A DNA stretch of 64,000 bases from Lineus longissimus (lineage: Eukaryota; Nemertea; Pilidiophora; Heteronemertea; Lineidae): positions 1,116,001-1,180,000 of the forward strand of contig NC_088318.1 in assembly GCF_910592395.1 (NCBI RefSeq). The letters run 5' to 3'. The notes under the pieces were generated by a model. The model was not told the origin of the DNA, did no database searches, and worked only from the letters and a program-made list of their open reading frames with translations. Shown piece by piece: positions 25,061 through 37,078 of the stretch. Within the stretch, counting starts at the first letter, position 1. Each line of letters begins with the position of its first letter. A program made the position numbers and the translations under genes.

Positions 25061-26076
25061 CCTCAAGCTGTGCCAGCAAAGGTTTGTGAGACCGGTCGCG
25101 CAGTTGAGAGGTGGGGGACCAAAGATATGGGAAATATCCTTCAGCCGTCATCAGTCCCAGTTGGTCAAGTTGCCCGGCCTCGCTCCACTTATTTGACACC
25201 AGGCATGCAGATTGATTGATGCTTGCTGTCCGAGACCGTTCATGTATCTTGCTAGCTTCAGCATCTACCCCGCTATAGGAGGCTCGGAGGACCAGAGACG
25301 GGGGATGATGTGAAGAACGCTGCTCTGCCACATGATATCGCAGTTTCCATCTTTACTCGGGATATCACACGTCGTCTGGAGGTGGCGATACCAGGCGAAT
25401 CATGAATAAATGTTGTTGAATTGCCGCCATAGCAACGGCATGATCAACGGGCAGGACAGCAGGGGGAGATTGAGAGTGACATCGCCTACATCGTGTTGAA
25501 CTTTGCGATTTACGTTGAGAAATGATCTATGACCCCACGGAGAAGGACAACTGAAAGCAGCTTGAGCAGGCAGAGGCAGATGCGTTGGGGAGACTTTTCT
25601 CTTAAGGACATCACGGACAAGTCAAGACAAATAGAGTAAGTAACAACTTAGCAGTCTTTTACTCTGACTTTTGTTTGATCTCAGTGAAAGGGGGCCCATG
25701 CATTGCATGCGCTGGTGTTGTCCCCAGTGCATGTGAGGTTGTCTCTATTGCAAGGTGGATGACAGCATGGACAGCATCGGCATCACCGGCATCGAAATGA
25801 TTTCATTCGGCATTTTACGGAAACGTTCGGGAAATCTGTGATTCCCTTTGGGGATGACGGCATGAAACAGCGTCCGCATCACCGGCACAACTACATATCG
25901 CATCCTTGGGCATGGCATTTAACCCTACTTGCTTCTCTCAACCCAGGCTTGCCTGTGAAGTAAACATGTGATAGAACTAATAAATACCTCAGAGAGTAAA
26001 AACAATGTGATTGCATCCTTTCTTCCAGGACCATCCTGAAAAGTGTTACACCGCCACCAAAAACAAGAAAAAGGTG

Positions 26077-26148
26077 TTCCCACACCGGGAATTGAACCCG
26101 GGCCTTCTGGGTGAAAGCCAGAAATCCTAACCACTAGACCATATGGGA
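26077..26148 (-). tRNA. tRNA-Glu (UUC anticodon)
   Basis: 72 nt. Acceptor stem TCCCATA pairs with TGTGGGA. The A-box region TGGTCTAGTGG, anticodon TTC within CTTTCACC, and B box GGTTCAATTCC are intact. It is identical to the plus-strand copy at 27648 except A for G at the T-loop purine. No intron. Confidence 0.96.
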
Positions 26149-27647
26149 TCACATGTTAAGCTGAGATGTTGACGCTGTTGTCTATTTAGATCAGTGACGG
26201 AGATTTATATTGTCCATGATCATTATCAAGTAATCGCAATCACATTAGATAGTTAACTGTTCAAAACCATGAGGGCAGAAACGAATGCTGGCCTATACCA
26301 TCTTGACAACCAAGTTTTTCATTTCATCAAGATATACCCCTGTTTCATTTAGAGGGGTCAGACCATAAGTTTACCTTTTGCAGTCATGGTGACAGTCTAC
26401 CATTTCTGTATGCAGGTCGAGGTAAGGCTCTTTTTTGAAGAGCCGTGGTCTTCGAAGTTATAAGTCGTCTTTGCCAAGGTTCAATCCCGACTTTTATGAC
26501 AACACGGACCTATAGAACTTTGATAGAAGCCCGTGATCAGGCAGTTTGAGACTTTGAGATCTCGCATAGCTTTTGTGGTGTAAACCTTAGGGTCACTTCC
26601 CCCTTTTCTGTCGTGACATATACATATGCGTGTGCATACTTTGTCTAGATACATGTACCACCAGGATAATCAATGAACGCGTGAACTTGAATTATTGAGG
26701 TAACTAGCAAAACGACAGATGGACCATCTTCACGGCAACTGCTGCTTTCCTCGCAATGTGCCTTTGTCCTTTCTGTGAGTGTGTCCGATAATGACTGACC
26801 AATTAATTTGAATCTAACCATCTATTATAAGTCACGTCCACATTCCGTTCACGTTGGCCTGCAGAAGCTGGGCGTGACTGGCCTAAAGCTATAGAAGAGG
26901 TGGAATTATTTCATGCAAAGGTCTCTGGCGCAAAAATGTTTCTCAAACGATATAATCCAAAGGGAGCCTGAATAGTCACTTATCATCAGCCCTGTGGTGT
27001 ATGATGGCTGCATATTTCTAAATATTTTCCACATTCTATGTGTCAACACATAAACATATGAGAATGTGCATACTGCGACAGTTCTCACACTCGTATCATG
27101 CAAGTGGAAACCCCGAGAGAATTCACTGGCAAATTTATCGGTGCCTGGCGAGTTTTTTTCCATGCAGTATTAAATATGTCTTCTTTTATAATGTACCACC
27201 ACAATATCCTTGGAGAGAGAGATTGATGAGGTAAATCAATACTGGTTGGCCAACACAATTTGTCAGACCGGATCATTACTTGTCAAAACGCTGTGAGAAT
27301 AACATAAATGGTAATTAATGCTTCTTCATGGATTGGTACAGCTGGATCCAGTTTGTTTGTCGCTGTGGTCGGATTATGTTTTAACACAAAGATTCATGTA
27401 TCTTTGCCCGGTATCTTTGTAACTGATTGCCGATTCGCCAATTCGATAAATAAAACGTGTAATCTTGTCTTGTGGAAGAGATCCACTCTACTTTCGGAAG
27501 CATTGATCTATTTTAGTATGAAACCGCGTCCTTAGAGTGTCGCGCAGGCCGGATTTGTCTGTGTCTGCCTCACTCCCTTGTTGAGTCTGTGGTGTTCCCT
27601 CATGATCACGATAGCAAATCTCCGTAACGGCATAACCTCGTCAGATT

Positions 27648-27719
27648 TCCCATATGGTCTAGTGGTTAGGATTTCTGGCTTTCACCCAGAAGGCCCGGGT
27701 TCGATTCCCGGTGTGGGAA
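27648..27719 (+). tRNA. tRNA-Glu (UUC anticodon)
   Basis: 72 nt with an intact cloverleaf and internal promoter; the B box is the consensus GGTTCGATTCC. It faces the minus-strand copy at 26077-26148 in inverted orientation, 1.5 kb apart, suggesting inverted duplication or independent copying of one tRNA gene. Confidence 0.97.
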
Positions 27720-28634
27720 GTAGTACTAGTTTTAACTTTTTACACTTTGCGTCTGAACGCGGTATACGGTAATGAGAAAGCGCGTATACTTTGGAGATTG
27801 GCATTCGCAGCGGAAGTTGCGTTAGGTGATTTGTTTTTGTTGGATATTCCGCATGTACAGAAAACCTTGCTGAGAGCAACGGTTTCAAAGTATTCCCAAG
27901 ATCATACCGATCAGTTGACTCGATTCTCGGCCAACCAAACGCGTGTTACCAGCGTTTCGTCTTTCGTAAACAGTCCGCAACTCACTCTTTGAATGGATAT
28001 AAAAGCTTTGTTACCATAGTGATGAGGTAATTTACTGTTAGCTTTAAATCTTTTCATGCGGCGCTGCGCTTTACGACTTCTGTCAGTTTTGCTTTGATTG
28101 ACTGATACCAATATCGACACGAGTCTTGTATAAGAAAACCAGAGTGGTGATTCTCGTCACAGACTACGTCTTGTAAGTTTTCCGTGATTCCGCTTCATCC
28201 GAACAAACATATGATTGGGTCGTGCTTATTATACCTCGGTAGGGGTGAAGTCACGGGGTGCACCCCTACTACCAAAAGTAATCGTTGACGGATTCCATTG
28301 TGTACCAGCGGGACAGCTTACAATGCGCAGTCGTCACGTGAATCATGACCCTGGTGCGCCAGCTGATTACCAAGCCTGTACCCTCCAGTAAACCGCAAGG
28401 TAAAGGTGTCACACTCAAGTGTAATTATTGGATAGTCTGCTTCTGTGATCGAACGACTCAATCAATCACTTCGGTACATTGGATACATCTGGGAACGGCC
28501 GCACTGAAATGAACCGTAAATGGTAGCGCCTCTGGGGACAGTCGCTGAGATTGGTTGACTTATCAGTACTCAAAGGGTGGCTAATGGTGTTTACCCTTTA
28601 TATTTTAGGTACATTTGGTAATACCCCTTTGAAG

Positions 28635-29679
28635 ATGGCAGCCACGGTGAACGAGGACACCGGTCTGAACCAGCGGCAGGCACAGGTCATCAAAGACTCA
28701 TGGCAAAACCATATCAAACACGACCTCAAGAAATACGGTATCATCTTCTATCAAAGGTAGGCCTAAGCCAGGAAGGCTCTGGAGCTTCGACCTTTCCAGT
28801 GCTATCTTTAAACGCCCACCTGTTTATTCCGGTGTAGCGTATGATAGGCTGAAGGGCCTCTGCAGGGTTCTTTAAACTCCCTCAAACGCCCGCAAACGGT
28901 CTGTTGATACAGAGGCGCTGCTGGCCGAGCGCAGCTCTGACCTTAGGCTCTAGCGGCCTTGTCCTCGTTAGCATGTTGGGGGCTCCAAAATATACCATAG
29001 CAACTTTAGTTGTATAGTTTTCTAATTCCAGATTTTTCATGACCTATCCGGATTACCAGCAGCTTTTCCAGTTCATGCGAGAGCGCCCCCTGGATCAACT
29101 TATTAGGAACAAGGACCGGGTCCTAGTCACGCAGTCGCTGAAAACAATGAATGCTATTGGTCAGTTGGTGGCGGCACTTGATGCGCCGGACAAAATGAAG
29201 GATTTGGCATTTGATATTGGAAAGGCCCATTACAAGTATGGATGTCGGAAAGAACATTTCGATGTAAGTACATTGTGTATTCATTTATGGTTGTGGACAA
29301 AAAGAATGAGAAGAACGCGGACGCCCATACACAGAAAATGTAGAATTTGTTAGTTCAAGACAAAAGTTGCTTTGCGGCGGCTGGCCCCCGATATTGGCGT
29401 GTCATCAACCGCCATTATTCTGTGTAAGATCCCAACAAGATCTCGTCCGGAACAGGACGAGAGTGCCTCCCGACCAAAGGAGGCCATACACTATCTTGCG
29501 TGATATAAACCTTCAGGGAATGCCGCCTCCGTATCTTTCAGAGGGTAGGTCCGATCCTCCTGGACACCATGTCCGTGGGCCTTGGCCGAGATATGGATGA
29601 GTATTGCCACCAAGCCTGGAAAGCATGGATCGAAGCGCTCATCCCCATCATGAACAAAGGGAACGGAAGCGCCGTGTGA
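28635..29679 (+). CDS. Neuroglobin-like globin, three exons
   Basis: Exons 28635-28756, 29032-29263 and 29542-29679 give 163 aa. The two introns fall at the classic globin positions: B12.2 (phase 2, within FYQ-R-FF) and G7.0 (phase 0, after KEHFD). Seen: helix A pattern QAQVIKDSW; PDYQQLFQF, aligning with the CD1 Phe region of neuroglobin (F53); DIGKAHYKYG with proximal F8 His at H107; and helices G-H as RVGPILLDTM and QAWKAWIEALIPIM. The spacing CD1-E7-F8 (53-75-107) equals that of human neuroglobin (42-64-96), so the ungapped E7 residue is Gln75 rather than His. Family knowledge: a haem protein that binds O2 or acts in redox or NO chemistry. The start was chosen for its Kozak context (A at -3, G at +4). 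An acceptor-like TATATTTTAG lies upstream, so a 5' untranslated exon is possible. Confidence 0.92.
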
Positions 29680-32600
29680 CTTGCGAGGAATCAACTTTTT
29701 GCAGCATGGTCGAGAAAGATAGCAGATTGTTAAAAACAGCACAGTGTTGTGAATGGCTTTAAAATGGCCACCATTTTCCCCGTCGCTAATTTTTTTATTT
29801 GTTTTATCATACGGACCTAGATTAAGCCATTTCACTCATCCGCAGTGTAAGTCCCGCCGTGCTCAAACATGGATGACACTAGACTTTATAATCGTAAGTG
29901 AAGTCATCAATTCAACGAATGCATGCATTCGATTTTAGTTATTCATTTTTAAATTGTTTTATAGCTGTTTCTGTTTTTTATGGGCTTCTGCGTCATAAGC
30001 GTGACTGGGAGATGTAAATCCGATGGTAAGCCAGAATGATGATGTGAAATCATGAAATGAGTAATGATATCATTATGATGCAAATAAAATTCTGTAGAGA
30101 GTAAAGTTGCTGCCGTACATGTATGTATCTCAGTCGATTGATATTTGAGGTATTTTAGCAGATAGGGCTGCCAATAAAGGTTCTTGCGAAAAGCAATACT
30201 CATTTTCTTCCCCATTTTCTTGCCCATTCAGAAAGCGAGCAATGTACATTTTCAATGCAAACCCAAGCATCTTAAGAGACTAGATTCGTTCGTTGAATGT
30301 GAGATTTTCTGACAAACAATTCTCACTGGATATCTCAACATTAAATTTCAACATAACTCTTTTCATTTACACCGATATTAACAACAGGCCCAGTCCCATG
30401 GGTGTCCGCAATAGAGAGCTTGTACTGTATTTGTGCTCCAGAGGTAAAGTTTCATATTGATGTATAACGGCCATGTTTTTCTGCATGAACTTCGGGACAG
30501 CGAAACACATTGCACACGAAGGTTATATTATGGTGCTGCATGAAGTACACTCACATCATGGATATCAAGGGGTTTGCGTCTTCAAGTGTTTTTGGCCACA
30601 ACACCTGTGCAGCCGCTTGGGGGCTTTTCGGCGAAATGATAAGTGATGAAGTATTAACAGAAGATAACTTGTGCATCTGGCGATGGGCTTCAACATACTT
30701 GTTTGTAGGCGTTAAGAGTCAATGAAAACAGACTATTATAGGCCATTCGTAAATGTTATATCCGCATCGCTTGGGGCTCTGGAGGACGAACTACTGGTTT
30801 GATTTATTAGAACATTTTTTTTTTATTGATCCTTGCCTTAAAAACAAGATTTTAGGGTTATGCACTAGTTTATTGTATTTTCAACCGATATAAATGTATT
30901 TTTATAAGGTACAATAAACTAAATTTGAATTTGAATTTGAATTTGGTTCAGCATTCCCAGTGCAGAAATTCAAAAAAAATCTTCAGTCAAGCCCAACGGT
31001 TATTTTGAGGGTCCCCTTGAGAGGAAATATTTTGTTTTGTTTGAGGTGATATCCAATACAACCCAAACTTTAACGATATCCGACCAGTATAGTTCGCTCT
31101 CCAGAGTCCCAAACGATGCGGACATAATATTTACGAATGATCTATAGATGACAAACATTTGAAAATTGTCGGCTTATTTGGCTTGATTTCAGTCTCAATT
31201 GGAAGGATGAAGCAGTGAATTTCTCTCTATTACACATGTGAAATATACAAGTTGTTCGGGCCAGGAACTGTGAAATAGATTATCGCAGTATTAAGTACGA
31301 CAGGTGTCACGAGCAATGCCAATTTAATTGGGAGCGCTCTCCATCCATCACAGTAGAGCCGCAGTTTGATATGGATCGATGTTAGGCCTATGAATGCACA
31401 CCCTGACGCACGATGGCCGACTAAAAAACAATATGCACAGGTATTCCTCGATAACCAAAGCAAGTATTCAATGGAAATGACGGTAAATTTTACTTTTAAC
31501 TTGTGAAATTTAATAACACTCGTGAGACTGGACGCTTAACTAAACGGATATAAGGCTGCTTTCAAAGGTTTTGATCTCATTTGGGGGGGAAGGAATGAAC
31601 CCCTTTCCCAAGAGTGTCTCGCTGTTGACAACCGGCCCTAACCGTTAATGGAAAGAGGAACTTTTTCGACATTACTATTGACTTGAAGAGCAGCATCTGA
31701 TAACGGTTTTACTAACTGTGGGCATCTTCCGGCCTGGATCAGAAAGAAACTAGGTGATCTTCAGCAACCATCTCATAAAAAGGTTAGTAAAGGTATCAAC
31801 TTCTTTTGATTATGACCATGAAAACAGACACAGAGGTATGCGTCTTGGTCGCAATGATCAGAGAGGAGGATAGAGGTGGCGACTGATGACCACAGTGAAG
31901 GGGATTCGGCCTGGAAATCATGACTCGTCATTTTCCACGCGGATCCATCCTGACATAACCAGTGATTTTCAATATACTCCGCCTCTCGATGCGAGGTAGG
32001 AGTATCACAAACCTGATCTCAGGATGACGCGGATCAGGAGCAGACTGCAAGAGACGGATTCGCTGGTTTATTTCAGTTTCATCAATCCATCAGAGATGGT
32101 TTTGTAGTGCAGTGCATGGATAGTTCTCTGGCTATCAATTAAACTGCTCTCGGGCAACCCTTGGTCAGGAGATTTCCTATTTTTGATAATTCTTAAAACA
32201 GCAATAACCGTCTAATGTCTTGCGAAGATGCCGCATGTCAGACGGGAATCGTGGCTGGACAATTCGACCCTACTTATATCTACACAGATAAACGTAAAAA
32301 CAACAAATCATTGGTTTCATGCGTTGGAAGTTCACCATCCCATATGATATAAAGTACATGCATATTGAAAAGTTATCTATGTTCGGCGTTTGGCTTCGAT
32401 TAAACTCGTAGGCATACGATGAATAAAAGTACAGTTTCGATGTTGAACCGATAATGTTGAGCTATATGAATAAATTCATATTTGTGACACCAAGTTATAC
32501 ATCACTGCACACACTATTACTACCGTAAGCTGCATCTATAAACATGATGACACTGATAATTTACATGTAATGATATACTCCCACACAACGATCATTCCAG

Positions 32601-33227
32601 TGCAATACCTTATTTAAAACACGATTGGAGAATCTGCCACATGTAATCATTGGTTTAGCATGGACTTCGTTCTTTGGATTGGATGGTTTTATCTCCTTTG
32701 AAAATCTCTGTTGATCAAACGAAGCAACTGTCATTGCATTAATTGTTCATGTCATAACATAATTGGTGATCTGGCAACAAGTTTTTACGTCACCTCAATA
32801 ATAACCTAAATAGTCTGAGGAGGCGATTTTTGGCGGCCATGATTTTCGAGCTCTTTAGGCACGGATCTAGGTGGAAAAGGCGTTGGTGGCGTGTTAAGTG
32901 ATGTTTGACAAGGTGAAAAAAACATTCATCATGAAAAATCTAAACCGACAACTCCCCTCTTGATTTCTGCCTACTATTGGTAGAAGAAGATAGATGATTA
33001 TTTTGCACCTGCGAACAAATAAGCTACTTCAACCTGTTTTATCAGGTTCTGCTTTCGAAACCGATATTCAACATGGCAGAGATTACATTCTGTCTCGATG
33101 CAGCTAAACAGACAAATGGGACAATGGGCAGGGATAAACAAACAGACTTTATTGACTCTGAAACAAAGCAGATTCCACTCAGGGAAACCAGGGCATGTAC
33201 AGCTTCCATCCTTGGCTTCCATCCATG
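29680..33227. other. No gene recognised downstream of the globin
   Basis: Contains the globin 3' UTR (end not fixed), an AATTTG microsatellite near 30920, and a possible Tigger-like terminus near 30398-30424 (GTGTCCGCAATAGAGAG then TACTGTA). Otherwise nothing assignable. Confidence 0.5.
30905..30945. repeat. Short AATTTG microsatellite
   Basis: About four copies of AATTTG following AATAAACTAAATTTG. Simple repeat; it may be the tail of an old element. Confidence 0.6.
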
Positions 33228-34400
33228 GATCTATAACAATGGATAACCTCCATCATCTGGTTCAATACATGGATCATGATGGAGAATCTCCATCATAGAC
33301 TCGTCCAAGTGGTTCTATCCATGGATAGATTATGGAGAATCTCCATCATAGACCCATCCAAGTGGTTCTATCCATGGATAGATTATGGAGAATCTCCATC
33401 ATAAACCCATCCAAGTGGTTCTATCCATGGATAGATTATGGAGAATCTCCATCATAGACCCATCCAAGTGGTTCTATCCATGGATAGATTATGGAGAATC
33501 TCCATCATAAACCCATCCAAGTGGTTCTATCCATGGATAGATTATGGAGAATCTCCATCATAGACCCATCCAAGTGGTTCTATCCATGGATAGATTATGG
33601 AGAATCTCCATCATAAACCCATCCAAGTGGTTCTATCCATGGATAGATTATGGAGAATCTCCATCATAAACCCATCCAAGTGGTTCTATCCATGGATAGA
33701 TTATGGAGAATCTCCATCATAAACCCATCCAAGTGGTTCTATCCATGGATAGATTATGGAGAATCTCCATCATAAACCCATCCAAGTGGTTCTATCCATG
33801 GATAGATGATGGAGAATCTCCATCATAAACCCATCCAAGTGGTTCTATCCATGGATAGATGATGGAGAATCTCCATCATAAACCCATCCAAGTGGTTCTA
33901 TCCATGGATAGATGATGGAGAATCTCCATCATAAACCCATCCAAGTGGTTCTATCCATGGATAGATGATGGAGAATCTCCATCATAAACCCATCCAAGTG
34001 ATTCAATGCATGGCTAGATGATGGAGAATCGCCATCATAGACTCGTCCAAGTGGTTCTATCCATGGATAGATGATGGAGAATTTCCATCATAGACCCATC
34101 CAAGTGATTCAATGCATGGCTAGATGATGGAGAATCGCCATCATAGACTCGTCCAAGTGGTTCTATCCATGGATAGATGATGGAGAATTTCCATCATAGA
34201 CCCATCCAAGTGATTCAATGCATGGCTAGATGATGGAGAATCGCCATCATAGACTCGTCCAAGTGGTTCTATCCATGGATAGATTAAACCCATCCAAGTG
34301 GTTCTATCCATGGATAGATGATGGAGAATCGCCATTACAGACCCGTTCAAGTGGTTCCATCCATGGATAGATGATGGAGAATATTCATCATAGATCCATG
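33228..34400. repeat. 53-bp satellite array with two palindromes per unit
   Basis: About 20 units of 53 bp, each holding the perfect palindrome TCTATCCATGGATAGA and the near-palindrome ATGGAGAATCTCCAT joined by CCCATCCAAGTGGT. The central units are almost identical. The 3' units diverge (GATTCAATGCATGGCTAGA) and show a roughly two-unit higher-order pattern from about 33990 on. Confidence 0.95.
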
Positions 34401-37078
34401 GATGGAACCACTTGACGGACCATCGGAGAATTTATATCAGAAATGGTGAACTATTCTTATTGTTTCTCAAATGGGTTTGTACTTTGCTGCATGCTTACGT
34501 GCATTTTATGGGACCCAAACTTGAGCCTATGATGGATCTGATAGTCATGTACATGTAGGCCCTGCATGTTCGTATATCTCTGCATCAACCGATTTATTTA
34601 TACATAACAAAATTCGTTCTAATTACATTGACATTATGCACACCAGGTGAAACCACTTCTCTCCTCAGCCATTTCTATCAATACGTCATCGAATGATCTG
34701 AAGTGTTGAAACAGCATAGGCCTAGGCGGAGAGGCGTTTCGGTTGGTCCAGTTTTCATTAAAATCTCTCACATCGACGAGTGTACATTCCCTTGCCAGTT
34801 TAGGCCTTTTGACCACCCTGAAAGATGTCTCGTGGGGGGTCGATGATATAAAAGATGACCAGATGACCCTTTGATAAGACTGTAGAGCAATTGGAATTAA
34901 GGCCGCGAGCGGACTTTGTTTGAAGACAATATATCGCGTATTAGGCTTGGCCTGTATTCTTTTAACTGCGAAGAAAGCGCCAAAATATAACGTAATGTTA
35001 ACACGCTGGAACAACAATGTTTTTGAACAGGCCTTTGGGTGGAACAGAAAACTTGCGATTATTCGTCATGGCGCTGAAATATCAAATAAATGTGTAAGTT
35101 TGGAGTTTACATCTGTTGCAGCACCGCGCCCTGGTTTGTTGATTTTTAAAAATTTTGAATAAATTCACTCAGTATTCGGATTGTTTTTCGGTTGCCAACA
35201 AATCACCAAAAAACGCTGGAATATTTTTAGATTGTGGACTTTTATATCTTATATCAAAACATTTAAACTGGATTTATATCGGTTCGATTATTTATTGATT
35301 AAAAGCATTGGTCTCAGATAACATATACAGTTACAATATTGCCATATAGGTCCATATCGAACACAAAAGTAGTTTTAACAGTGCGCCTCAACTAGTCACT
35401 TGAGAAAAGCACTCACAAGGCTTCACTGGTGTAACATATGGCTTCAAGACCACGCGAGTCATTTTGCCTCTACATCTTCAACACTTGTTCGGCTGAAACT
35501 GTGCCCCATTGACCTTTCCGCTGCCCATAAACTTGAGATTTCGCTTACAATGTGGGCTTTCTAGTGGCCTTGTACCCCCCCCCCCCCCCCGCCTCATACA
35601 CACACACGCACACACAAACGCCCGGTGTAAAAGTAAAAAGTGTCCCCCCTGGAAAAAGTGTCCGGCCCTATTGTATTCTGCAATATGGTTCTATAGAGAC
35701 CCTGACCGTCAATAGCTCAGAGATTGAAGCGCATAATAGAATCCTTTGTTCCCGGACATTTTATCCTAGGACATTTTAAACTTCTACACCGGCACCAGTT
35801 AGAACCAGTCCATCAAGGCTGACGAAATGAGCTAGAGGGATGGACCAGTCGACCTACAGTTACAACATGTGACAATATGTACCAATGAGATTATAAATTG
35901 AATTGCATTGAATGGTATGCGCCATGGCATTGACAAGTCTTCTTCATTCTGCACCAGAATTGATCAAAAATCTTTCCAAATGCACTTGAAGAGTAGCCTA
36001 CTGATGAGAGGGCAGGTGATATATTGTCAATAAATGAATGTTAATTGTAACGGGTTCTACGTAAAATGCAACAGTGCCTACTGATATCTTCATGTGAACG
36101 GCATGAATATATTGTCCACATGCATTATGATTATGCCACTTTGATATCTCCAATTAATATTTCGAAAGAAAAATCAATTAGCTTGGTTCTGAGTGCTAAG
36201 AGAGAGTGTCCATTTGGTACGACCCAGGCCATGGTTTCTCCTGTGACGAATATGCTTTCGTTCTTCCTTCATTGACTCTTAACCGACTTTATACTGACCA
36301 TTGTCTTAAACTCTTCACTGACTCTCAACTGACTTAATTATTGACCCATGTCTTAACTTTTCAATTTCGTTATCGTTACAGGTGAGACAATTATACCCGC
36401 AAAAGTAGACCTAAAATCTACCAGTACGCCGCTAAACCGATGCCATCAGGACCATAATTTAGGGAAGAGGCAGTACCAGAGATATTTGATTGAAAATTGA
36501 TTCATGTATTGATCACCTATATAGATTAATTCAAAACTAGATACAACTGGTGGGGGTGGACTGATTTCTGTGACAAGCGGAGAACCAGATTGAACTTGAT
36601 TCAACCGGACTGTTCCTGCAGGTATTGAATATTCGGTGATGTGACTGATGGGCGTCTCTGGGTAGTTTAACACTGCATGGTGAGAGAAACAGCGCTTTGA
36701 ATCATTGCACCAAAGAACTGTGGACTCCATGTAGTATTTGGATGAGGGCCTTCCAATGTGGCAAGCCTTGAGCGGACATTCAACAGGTGAAGGAAACCAA
36801 TATAAAAAACTTGAGCGAAATATTAATGAAGCTGAATTAATGCTGATATTAGTATAGCAAGGAATTTTAATTTCACCAGTTTTGTGAAGATAACATAGGT
36901 TAACGGAATGCTTTGAAAGGCACATGTGACCAGGAACAAGAATGTGGATAAGATCATGGAAGTTTCCGAGGGCCTGACATTCTGAAGGAAAACCAACTGG
37001 TGCAGCGAGATAAAGGATCTCAACTGATGTAATTGTGTGAAACTGAACTGAGATTTAGAAACAGGACAACAAACAACA
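34401..37078. other. No gene recognised upstream of SLC45 copy A
   Basis: Two minus-strand open frames (34634-35017, 127 codons; 36446-36925, 159 codons) have mixed, protein-like composition but no domain I recognise and no supported splice partners. A poly-C run (35575-35590) followed by a CA repeat sits mid-way. Confidence 0.45.

Larger units (their letters stand above)
25061..28634. other. Intergenic DNA with two tRNA genes
   Basis: Other than the tRNA-Glu pair no gene is supported. Short open frames overlap the tRNA genes on either strand and are artefacts. Confidence 0.5.

Noticed and set aside
25056-25331. 91-codon minus-strand open frame as part of a retroelement
   Set aside because: No reverse transcriptase, endonuclease or gag motif could be recognised.
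26408-26445. Histone-type 3' stem-loop (GGCTCT ... AGAGCC)
   Set aside because: The stem resembles the histone element, but the loop is longer than the required four nucleotides and no histone gene lies nearby.
3360-34400. CRISPR array among the regular repeats
   Set aside because: The repeats are tandem with no unique spacers, and the surrounding genes are intron-containing animal genes.
34634-35017. 127-codon minus-strand open frame as a gene
   Set aside because: Protein-like composition but no motif, no supported exon joins and no start context.
36446-36925. 159-codon minus-strand open frame as a gene
   Set aside because: No recognisable domain or splice partners, and it lies directly upstream of SLC45 copy A. 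Kept only as a note.
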